Below, piece by piece: positions 51,275 to 61,600 of a stretch of DNA of 64,000 nt. Positions within the stretch are counted from its first letter, which is position 1, and each line of letters opens with the position of its first letter. The notes under the pieces are model-generated. The model saw only the letters and a program-made list of their open reading frames with translations, had not been told where the DNA came from and did not search any database. Origin of the DNA: Patagioenas fasciata (taxonomy: Eukaryota; Chordata; Aves; Columbiformes; Columbidae); assembly GCF_037038585.1 (NCBI RefSeq), contig NC_092523.1, forward strand, positions 45,039,001-45,103,000, read 5' to 3'. Position numbers and translations under genes: made by a program.

Positions 51275-51280
51275 TACTTT
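51275..51280. repeat. Target-site duplication, right copy (tacttt)
   Basis: Perfect copy of the hexamer at 50909-50914, directly following the terminal CA of the LTR. Confidence 0.85.
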
Positions 51281-52797
51281 CACAACATTTTGGTTGAAAA
51301 TATGTTTACTCAGTGTGAAGACAGGAGACAGAGGAAGCTATGGAAATGATCATATTAATAATTCCATATGTTATGCAATTCCTGTGTGATTACCATTTTA
51401 CAAGCCACTCTTGGAAATTTACTCCTTTAATATGAACAAACTCAGTCTGAATCTGGAACGCTAGCTGGTGACTCTGTACATGCCCTTGCAAGGGCAACAT
51501 GACTCTGAAATTAAAATATTTGTATGGCTGTTTCTGTTCCTTTCAGTTCATTTCACAAAACCAGGAGCTGTTTCCAGGAAAACAAAACAAAACCAAACCA
51601 AAAACAAATTGAAAAAAACCCCACAGTGTAAGAACCTAATGTGACTCCATATTTAGTGTATTTCAAACCTACAGATTTTCCATTCTTGCCATTAGATGTT
51701 TGCAGAGTCCTGACCATTGTAATGAATGGAAAGTGAGAAAACAGCAGTTAAAATATCAATGGCCAATATTACTGTGGTTTCATTTGTGAAAATAGCATAG
51801 CTGATAATAATCATGGGAACTTTGGGGAAAAATCTGAGCTAGACAAATCCCTCCATCGCTGTTCCCCGTGAAAAACTCTACAGCTATGTTACCCACTTCT
51901 CACAGTATCATCTTCTGTCTTACATTTCCCCTCTTTTAGGGATAAGCTTAACTTGTCCATGGTTTGCATAAGGGCACAGTGAGGCATGAAGAAATAACAT
52001 GGCAGGAGTTGCACAGGTGAGGTCTCAGATGCCTTTGAGGAGGTTTTCTGTCCTCTGCATGAACAGTAGAAACCACCGCAGCAACTACAATAGACCAGCT
52101 GCTGCAGAGTATCTGAAAATGTATGCTAACCACAGCCTAGTGATTCAGGAAACCAGAGGTTTGTACTTCCAGCTTTTTTTTCATATTTACAATGTGAATA
52201 TGAACCCAGTTGTCCATAACCAAATATACTGGACAAAAGATAAGCTGCTGAGTGTTAGAGGGAGTGTACCCCTCCTCACAGTGGGATGCTAGAAGGTTGA
52301 ATATTAAAATGCTGATATTCCTCTATCATCTTAGCCCTGTGCTCTACAAATCTAACCTGTTCAGGTCCTCAAATGAAGACCTAATTCAGGACAAAGATAT
52401 CCAAACTATAAAACTGCATTAAGAGTGGTCCTGGGAGGGGAAACGTAATGACTCTTGGATCTATTTCATACAGTATGTGGTAGAAAGAAGGGTCAGTTAG
52501 TGGTTTTATCTAAAGATCACATCTCTTTATGGGCTCTTAATTTGTAAAACTTTGGCAAAAATTAAAAGGTCCATTTTTAAAATGAAAAAGTTGAAAAAGA
52601 GTTCAATATAAGAATTGCAAGTATTTCGGAAACTTACATCCTCTTCTCTTTTTTCCTGTCCCCTTTGCCCACTTAAATAACTATTTGTTAAATTACTGTA
52701 TTATCTTGACCAATTTGAAAAGAAGATTTCAGTACACAAATGAAAAATGTCACTCAGGTAACACTAACTTCTTGTATAACGATGTTCTCTTTCCTAG
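51281..52797. other. AT-rich noncoding DNA with A/C-rich tract
   Basis: Contains an AAAAC/AAACC low-complexity tract at about 51579-51624. Plus and minus open frames around 51948-52292 are unrecognised. The right end carries the branch-point and acceptor sequence of the candidate exon. Confidence 0.5.
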
Positions 52798-52852
52798 TGT
52801 TCCACCTTCCCACCACGCCACCTACTGCTAATGAAACTGTGGTTAGCCCTAT
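52798..52852 (+). other. Candidate short exon (unproven)
   Basis: A 55 bp segment with strong spliceosomal signals. A branch-point match (cactaac, 52762-52768) lies 30 bases before the acceptor, followed by a pyrimidine-rich ttctctttcctag, and the donor is gtaagtac (52853-52860). One of three frames has a stop. Another reads FHLPTTPPTANETVVSP, a Thr/Pro-rich stretch with an N-glycosylation sequon (NET), as in extracellular stalks of membrane proteins. I cannot assign it to any protein. At 55 bp it is not a multiple of three, so skipping it would shift frame. Pseudo-exons with good sites arise by chance in tens of kilobases, so this is a lead and not a gene call. Confidence 0.25.
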
Positions 52853-52860
52853 GTAAGTAC

Positions 52861-53928
52861 CTAGAGGTCTGATGCTATTAATTGTCTAAATCTCAGTGTT
52901 GTAAAGTTCTCTGGTGAAGGACTCTTTTTGCTCCCTAGGCTCTATCAGGCAATCAAAGAACACCAACAAAAGCCTTAAAGTCAAAATTCTGCATTGTGTG
53001 TAAGTAGTCAATAGGTTCTTGAACTATGTTTGCATGTATGTCAACAGGAACAACTACTGTGCTATGCAACATTAGATACTTTACACCTGAAATAAATTAG
53101 TGATAGTTCAAGAGTGAAAGCTACCAAAGAAACAGCAGCAAATTAAAAAAAAATTGCTTTACAGCAGCCACTGAGTATGGGTTAGGTCCAAAATCAAGAG
53201 ACTGCTCAGTGGAAGTTTGCATTTAAGTTACATTTTGGCGCAGTGTCTTATGAAAGTTCCCCACTAGAAAGTATTTGAACTTGTTTAAAGTACTAGTAAA
53301 TTAAAGCAACATTTACTAGACCTTAATTTCCATCCATTCCAACATACCCTTTCCATGCTAGACATATTGTAGGAGTAATGTTTTGACACAGTTTCTACTG
53401 GTTATATGCGTAAGCAGAATTACCAAAGGGAAAAAGAATGGACTATGACAAATGTGAGCTGGAAAGGCATGAAGTATCTCTGATGTGTGCTGAGCACCCC
53501 AAAACAACCTTGAATAGGAAAGCTGCTGAAGCTGAAGTTGTTACAAGTGGCTGCAGTATCAATCTTTCTTAAGCACGATTTAAACTATTCTCATGGGAAA
53601 ATTTTAATTGTACTGTTCAGGCATTTTGCCCCATGACATCTATTAATATCGACAGAAGATACGCTCATGCATGCCTAACACTGAGCATATAATATCACTC
53701 CATGCCACCACTAGGAACTAGTATCTATTGGCTTGTTACCAAACAGTGGCTTCTGATGCATTCTTAGTTGAAAAAGTTTTACTGTTACCGCATTAAGAGA
53801 GTCACTGTAATGTTTTGGTTGTAAGGATAAGGCAGCAAAGTGGTGTTCAAATGGTACAGAGCAGCCAAGTGCTCAGACTTTGTCTTTATACGGAAAATGG
53901 AAAGACTTTAGCCATTAATACCGTAGCA
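52861..53928. other. AT-rich noncoding DNA, no gene seen
   Basis: No recognised gene, RNA or mobile element up to the start of the pentanucleotide array. Confidence 0.5.
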
Positions 53929-54139
53929 GAGGCGAGGCGAGGCGGGGTGAGGCGGGGCGAGGCAGGGCGAGGCGAGGCGAGGCGAGGCGAGGCGAGGCGA
54001 GGCGAGGCGAGGCGAGGAGAGGAGAGGAGAGGAGAGGAGAGGAGAGGAGAGGAGAGGAGAGGAGAGGAGAGGAGAGGAGAGGAGAGGAGAGGAGAGGAGA
54101 GGAGAGGAGAGGAGAGGGGGAGGAGAGGGGGTGGAGAGT
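53929..54139. repeat. Compound GGCGA/GGAGA pentanucleotide array
   Basis: About 210 bp of 5 bp repeats. The first 37 bp are imperfect (GGCGA units with GGCGG, GGTGA and GGCAG variants). Ten perfect GGCGA units follow (53966-54015), then an abrupt switch to twenty perfect GGAGA units (54016-54115) and a degraded G-rich end. The GGAGA half makes a pure-purine strand of 118 bases (54014-54131) with mirror symmetry, a classic triplex (H-DNA) candidate. The GGCGA half has one CpG every five bases. Because 5 is not a multiple of 3, every frame cycles through a 5-residue peptide repeat. The long Arg/Gly/Glu open frame here, and its Leu/Ser/Pro antisense, are by-products and not genes. Confidence 0.97.
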
Positions 54140-57100
54140 GTTCCTTGAATCTTTAAAGAGGGAGGAAGTATTGTCACATTGATCTCAGTTTGGGGCCTTG
54201 AGAAATTAGTTGCAAAAACACATGAAAATCTGTATTAATAAAAGGCATGAGATGAAAACAGTTGATCTGACCAGAATATAGAAAACAAACCAAACAAAAC
54301 CAAACTTTCTCTTTGGAAAGCTGTATTTGCTGAAAGAGTAACTTTCTAAAGATGTTACTTGTATATTCTTATAGCATGTGCTCTGTACCTCTAAAGAGGG
54401 TGTCTACATCTGATCCAAGCTTTTATATCTTTATCTTCCTAGGTTAATTCAGATGAACTACACTTAACTCTGCATTTAGGTTATCTAATATAATTCAAAG
54501 TTGGGTGACTATGTATGTGACACATAATCAGCACCTAATAAATAGGCAGTCTGCTTTTACTGGAGAGATCCCCGAGTTACAGATCAGTGACATGCATTTC
54601 ACTGCCTTTAAAATCTGCTATATTTAGGAACAAATAAAATTCATCCTTGTGCAAAGGTCCCGCACAGATACTTTTGTGACAGCTATGTCTCTTTAGACCC
54701 CAGAGCAGTAACAAAACAGTACACAAACAAGCTGTGTGTTTAACATCCCTCATCTTCTGTTTACCTGCTGTATCGGGCTGAGTGCAAGGCTTTGATCAGT
54801 TGCTTGGAAAAGGAACTCCAGGGTGTGCATTCTTCTGCAGAAGAAAAAAATGTCATAAAGTATATGTTGGATAAATTATAAGAAACAGTAATTCAGATTT
54901 TCAATTGGGACTCCTAGTTGACTTTTCCTCACAAATTTTTCAGAATCTGTACTTTGAGGTAAAGCAACTTCGAGTCATCATGGGTGGTTGTCAATGTAAG
55001 AGGGAAAATACATGACAGAAAGTTTCACACATTTTAAGAGCATGATTGAGGTTTAGCTTGATTGTCCAGACTGTCTGGTCATAGAAGCCTTCACATTCTT
55101 TATCAGTTTTTATGGAATGTTCTTTTGAAAACAAAGTTTTTTAAAATGACAAGTCAGTATAAAGGTCCTTAGCCCTCGAGATTTCAAAGCTCCCCTTTCT
55201 TGCTACACTTGTAACTGTGACGTATGAATTCCATAGTATCAAATAACCCTGCTGTTGTATCAGTGTGTCTTACACTGCTTAAAATTTAGACATGAGTCTA
55301 CTTTGCGTATTTGGAAAATGACTTTGAAATGTCTCCAAAAAGCATTCAGAAACACTTGTTTCTTCTGAAATAAAGCCAAGTGTACTGACATTTTTCTGAC
55401 TAACATTTTCCATTTCTGCTATAAGGAAAAGTTTCTTTGGGTTTGGTGTTGTGTTTTTTTTTTTTTTTTAAGCTTTGAAATCTGTGTCACTATAAATAAG
55501 TCTGTCTCTAAAACAGCCAAAGATGATGTGTTTATAGTTTCAGAAACTAAATTCTCACATAGTCCCTTAGAAAATGTTTCCACTTAGATAGCTGAAGAAG
55601 ATTTACGATTTTTTAAATTTTATTCAGATACCAACAGACTACAAGGATTATTTCTATAATGTGCAGATAAGTATTCCATGAACAAATTTACCAGAGTATT
55701 TTAAAAACCCACTGACCTCAGTTTTCCAGTGTGGTTGAAAAGAGAAAATGAGATTGTGTAAAGCAGATGTTAGCCTGCTCTTGTCTGTCTCCATCTAAAG
55801 TTTCTGAGACTAAGCCGGTCACTTCGTCCTTTTCCACATCATACTACAGTCTTCATATACCCAGTCTATTCTGGATATTACCAGCCCTGCTTGTCTTCGG
55901 AAAAGTCACTGCTGAAAAATATTAGAACAGCTTGCTGATGAGGTCTTTGAACTGCTGAAGCCAGCATGTAATATACCTTGTAATATGGCAAAATTCTTAT
56001 TAAGCAAAAGGTGGGTAAAGATGCAATGGTGGCTAGGAATGAAGAGGGTGACCTGAGTAGCTGTAGAATGCTTAGTTTGATATAAAGGTCAAGCAAAATA
56101 ATTAGAAATGCTGCTGTGGGATGTGAGGATTATTAACTGAAGAACGTAAGCACAATTAATGCCAGTCAATTGGCTTGTTTCTTTTAATTGAAAACCACTC
56201 ATGTCAAATAAACCAGTCTGTCAAATAGTCATGACTCCACTAGGAGGGAGAATAAGCCTTTTAGTCTAAAAAAAAAAGTCCTGCACTGTGTATTGTAACA
56301 GCAAATAGGTGAATCTTAGTTTCATGAGGTCATTAAAAATTATTACACCTCAGCTTCACAGTGACCTATTTTCCCATGTGGTGATTAGCTTGCAGGAAAC
56401 TGGTGTGTTAGTGTTGCAAATAACAAATGTCAATGTCACTTTCTGAATACCTTATTTTCAAATATAAACTTCTCTTCTTGTCATCCCTTGCCAGCTAGCT
56501 TACAAGTACACAGAGATCTACTGCACTGGTGTGGTCTCCTGTCCCTGCACCCTCTGCAATTTCTCTGCTTTCGCTGTCAATACAATCACCCTTAATCATT
56601 CTCTGAAACACTGATGATTCCCCTCTTATCTACAACACTGAACAGAACTTTTGGTCTACCTGTGACACTGAAATGGAGATTTTGTAATTTTAAATAAAGA
56701 ACAAAGGGAACCCTGCAAGGTGACTGATTGCAAGTCAAGATGCATTTACATTAGTGTGCAGAAGAGAGAAGGAACTCTCATGATCATCCACATTTATTGA
56801 TTTTTGATTCACACTGTGGAACGATTTTGGAGGATATAAGACAGATTCCTTCCTGACAGAAAGAAACCACTAATATGCATTCAGTCCAGAGTTATAGTTA
56901 CAGCATAGATGTCAGATTGTTGGCACCAGCTACTTTGATCTGTAGACCTACTGTACTGGTGGAGTCATAGCCTCCAAATATTCTCAAAATTGTGGTTTTT
57001 GTTATCGAAAATGAGTTCACACCTAGGTCATAATTGCTGCATTTTTTTATATCTTATCTCACTTTATAGTGTAAATCTATGTGGTTGCCTCAGTGCAACA

Positions 57101-58594
57101 AACTAATTTAGCTCATAAGGGACCTGGGTAGGAAGGTATTGCATTATCTCAAAAGGACTGTTAGATTAATAGTTTTGTTAATAAGAGAGACCTTACTGAG
57201 GATAACAAACTAACCAAGAATAGTCAGGACAGCTGGGTGACCTTGTTGGCAACTAAAGGCTTGTGTCAGAAAATGAGATCTATGAGCAATTCATAGGAGT
57301 ATTTATGTATGTTTGTCTAAGTAGGTGGCCTTTCAATAGGCAGGGTGTCATCTTGAGTCTCTTGAAAATGAATCGTTTGGGAATTTCTGGAGTAATATTT
57401 TTTTTTTCAGATGAATTTTAATGATCTAATTTGCGGGGGTACTGGCAGACTTTTTGAAAAATATTTTGTAATTTTTTTCTTGTTCTGTACATTTTTGTGC
57501 TTATGCCAAGAAAGGCAGTATTTTGAATTGGAGATTTTAAACTGAGGAAGTTGGCACAGAGCCTGAAGTGATGGAGCGACTTGGCTCATTTTATTAAAGC
57601 AATATTTGCATCAGCTGTAGGCCTGTCCATTCATCTTTGCTATGAAATCTGTAAGGACCTTCAGACTTCTGTGGTGTCCATCTCCACCTTGTCATGATGC
57701 CGGAGTTTTCCTGGCTATTTAGAGCCCACTTCTTCCTGAATTTCTGACTATCAGTTCTCCAATCAGCTTGTGCAGATGGAGTGGAGATTTACCCTGTAAC
57801 TCTTTGGAAACTCCGGAAAAAATTATTGCTGTTCAAATAATCTCTTTTAGGAATCTCCTTCTAATATAAATGTTTTTGTTGAATTAGATCACCAAGAGTT
57901 AAAGTCTAAGCTAGATTTAAATGAAAAAGGTGTTTAAAAATACAGATTTGCAGTAATAGAAAACACTACAAAAAGATTACAAAGTCAACAGTAACATCAT
58001 ACATACCAGAGAAGACTTCTCTTAGCTGGCCCAGTATCCCAGCTGTTTGTGAGGCTGCCTAATGAATTTTGTGACTTTTATTCCAAATCTGGCTCCTGAT
58101 CAGCTGCTCTTTTTGTAGCACAGTAAGGTGTTTAAAGGATTTCTGATCTACACAATAAGCTCTGTAACACAGATGACTACAGAAAACAGTGGCAGTGCCA
58201 TTAAAGCGTCTTCTTACAATCTCTAGTCTTTATATTTGTATTTTTGTTTTCCATTTATCCTCTCCTCCTTCCTCAATCAGCATAAAAAATTCAAACATTT
58301 TAGAAAAAGCTATATGATCAGAAGTGAGCTTAAAGCTCAATTAAACAATGTACTACAAGCCACAAAAGATAATAAATAGGATACCTAATTAAAGGATCTT
58401 CAGAGAAGAACTTAAGAAAAATTTCTTGCAAGAATTCATACATTTAATCCTCCTCTTCCCAGAAGGTTGAGTTTTGTGTTCAATACTTTGACATTCAATG
58501 TCTATGTGTGTGATTCTCAGCACATTTCCTCTCTAATTTTGTCCTATAGCATATTTTGTGTCCTTTGGGGTACAACCTCATTTTTAGTCAAGTT
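54140..58594. other. AT-rich noncoding DNA, no gene seen
   Basis: No gene recognised. An AAAC-type tract is at about 54283-54305 and a T16 run at 55454-55469. The word at 56137-56154 is an exact 18 bp match to 21705-21722. Open frames are near 60-72 codons and unrecognised. Confidence 0.5.
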
Positions 58595-58612
58595 AAAAAA
58601 AAAAAAAAAAAA
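58595..58612. repeat. Poly(A) homopolymer, 18 bp
   Basis: Run of 18 A preceded by 'agtt', with no recognisable retroposed sequence on its left. The plus-strand open frame that spans it (58467-58736) merely reads through the run as poly-Lys. Confidence 0.9.
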
Positions 58613-61600
58613 GCTTAGGGCCTTCTTCAAGGTTACTTCTGTTCTCCTGAATGTTACATGTAGAGCTTGGTTAACCTTATCTCTAGCCTCCAGAGATTAC
58701 ATTTATCAAGGACAAAGTTACTATTGCCTATGGTGAAAATCATTCCTTCTTAATTATCCAAATACCAACTGGAGCAGACAGGTATTGTATCATAGTAACT
58801 ATTCCACTCTTAATATAATTTATTTTTGTTTCTCTCTCTTGTGCTACTCTTTACAGATATCAGATATAGTATAAGCAGGTATTCCTTTACGTAAATTGAT
58901 CTTACCTTCATAAAAAGGATGCCCTCCCGAAATATCAGATGCCCTTGACAAATAAAATACAAGTAATCAAAATGGGATTCTGGAATCCACCCGGCAGCAT
59001 TACCATAGCAGCAAAGGCATACAATAAAAATGTAATAATCATAATGAGTAAGTATTGTAACGTGAACTACAACACATGCTGTACAGAAAAAGCCTGCTAG
59101 TGCTGAATGTATAATAAGCGATTGTGCCATGATGTTAGCTGAGCTGAAACATTCCCCTTCAGGGATATGGATTCTGTAACTGCCTAAGATAGACATGGTA
59201 AAGACTCTGAGAAGTAGCTGTTCCTTTATTTCCACCAGAGATGGGAAAAGGCTGTTGTAACAGAAGTTTAAAGATTAATTTTTCTTACCAGATGTTAAAA
59301 AATTGCTAAGTCTCTGTGCACTAACAGAGTATGTCATTGGTATTGGACCCTGGAGAAGTTCTTAATAGCATATTTGACAGAACACACTAGAACACTAAAG
59401 AAACAATTTAGTACTTGCACATTCTAATTAACCACTTGACTACTGCTCAATAGATATACCATATATTTTTAGCAGATATGTATCTTGCATCCTGCCAAAT
59501 CAAACGTACCTGATATCTTACAAATATGAACCACTGATCTCAGGCAACTTTCTTCTTTAAAATGGCAGTGAAGTACTTAGGATAGTTCATCAACTCTTCA
59601 TGAATTTCATTTTCCTGATGTCAAATCTGATGATTTAAAAGGCTTTCTGGAACAGAGAAACATCTCTGCTGGACCGTGAAGTGGTCAGATTATTAATTCG
59701 GCATCACATTTTGAGCGTTGACAGGTTTCACAGCAGTTATAGAATGATCTGTGTCACTGTAGTGGCAGTTAGTTCTGACCAGAGTAAGCCAAGTCAAAAC
59801 ATGACTTTTTTGTTTGCATGTGGCATTACATGCCCTGGCAAGAACTCAAGCAAACTTGTCCTGGGGGTTCTGTTCCCACTACATTATGGTATCAGTTGCT
59901 CAGCTGTTGAATTTCAGGTTTAAAAGGAGTTTCTATATTTATCCTCCAGCTTCATGGATGAAGCTCTTGCAAGTACTCGTGCAGAAGCAGAACTTGGTGC
60001 AGAAGCAGCACAATTTCAGACCGGCACATTTTCTGCGTTACTGAGAAAGTCAGTGGTCTGCCAATGCAGTAGGCTTCTGTGGTCTAGGAAGTGGTTAAAG
60101 CCCTAAAGGTGTCACCATCTCGTTCCTTGGCATGTCACCTGCAGTCAAGTACAGAGGAAATACCGCCCCAAACAGGGGGCAATGCTCTCCTCTGTCATGG
60201 GTAAATGTTGGTGACCACTCTAGTGGGGAACAAATGCTTGTCTTCAGGATCTCTGAGGGAGTCAGTTCAAACCTAGTTTGCATACACTGAAAGCTGCTGT
60301 ATTTGACTTTTGAATTCTATATAAATCTGTGAGAGACTCATTAGGAGTCTCTTATTCCCTCTGCACTAACTTCCTACTCATGTGATCAACACAATGAAAT
60401 CCTCAGTGTGGCCAACTACATTTAGAAGTATGTGTTTCTTTTGTCACATAAAATAATACTGTTTACAAGTGCAGATTTTGCCCCTATAAATGCAGCTCAG
60501 CAAACTCAGTCTTGGCTATCAGAAACCCTTGGCTTCTTTCCACGTTGCACATTATCACTTGTCATAAAAACGCTGCATGTGAAATTATGCCCTTTTTTTA
60601 GGTCGATGATGCAATTACCTTAGTGTATTTGGCACTGACATGATTAAATAGATTAAACACCTCTATTGATACAGAATAGGGAATGGTATTGCAGCTCGTT
60701 CAGACTTGTGTTGGTTTTGCCAAGGCTATACAGTATAAAATGTTTCCCCAACATGAACTGACATGATTCACAGCACACAACAGGACTGGTTTTAATGCGC
60801 TGGCACAGGCAGTCCCTTTGCAGAGCAGGACTGTATATTAGAGTCTGTCTCTTGCATCTGTTAGGTCATATTTATGTAGAAATGGATTTTCAAAGAATAT
60901 ACATCTCTGTCCTTATGACATCTGCTGAGCCTCTTGGCCCTTTACCCTTGCCAAATCTGTCAGTTCATGTAGCCTCCTTCAATGGGTCAGCAGGACTTTT
61001 CTCAATTGCATAAAGTGAATGTCAAGAACCTCATCGAACCCTAACAAGCATTGCATGTAATTCACAGTGTAGATTTTAGGGACAAATTAGAAGACTTGTT
61101 TTTAAAATCTGAATGTTAGTATAAAAGAGAATTCATCAAAATGGATAGAAAGAGCAAGATTTACTATTCCTGCCTCTGCAATGAGCCAAGTTCACCTTTT
61201 CTACTCTCAGGAAGAGAACAGCTTGTTCCTGCTCCTCACAGCCCCGGGCCACAGACTGGCTCCCAGAAGGTCTGTCTGGGGATTCATAGTGGAGAGAAAA
61301 ATATCAGGCAGGTTCCCTCCTCCAGTTGTTTGCTGATCAACATCAGACTTCTAGTGTTTGACCTGCCAGTGTTCCCATCCTTGTATCTCAAAAGAGATGC
61401 TAGTTGGCGTAGGATGGGGAATGAAGGTCAAACACAGTCTAGCTCAGACAGTGTGTGAATGTTGGTTTGTTTTTTTGTTGCTTTATTATTTTTTTAATCC
61501 CAGGTTTATTTGAAACTATCTTTTAAGATGCTGTTAGAGGGTCAATAGTTGTTTTCTCACTGTGTATTTCTGACTATCATGTCCACTTTGAATGTAAATG

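Noticed and set aside
51281..51300. 'cacaacattttggttg' after the LTR, read as an LTR end plus a primer-binding site
   Set aside because: The TG...CA boundaries with a perfect tacttt duplication end the element at 51274, so this sequence is host flank and not U5/primer-binding site.
53815..54177. Arg/Gly/Glu-repeat open frame and its Leu/Ser/Pro antisense
   Set aside because: Both are produced by the pentanucleotide array. A 5 bp repeat that lacks stops is open in every frame on both strands.
58810..59235. 141-codon open frame on the minus strand with hydrophobic stretches
   Set aside because: Begins at GTG and has no recognisable family. The hydrophobic, Cys/Tyr/Ile-rich translation is what AT-rich DNA gives by chance.
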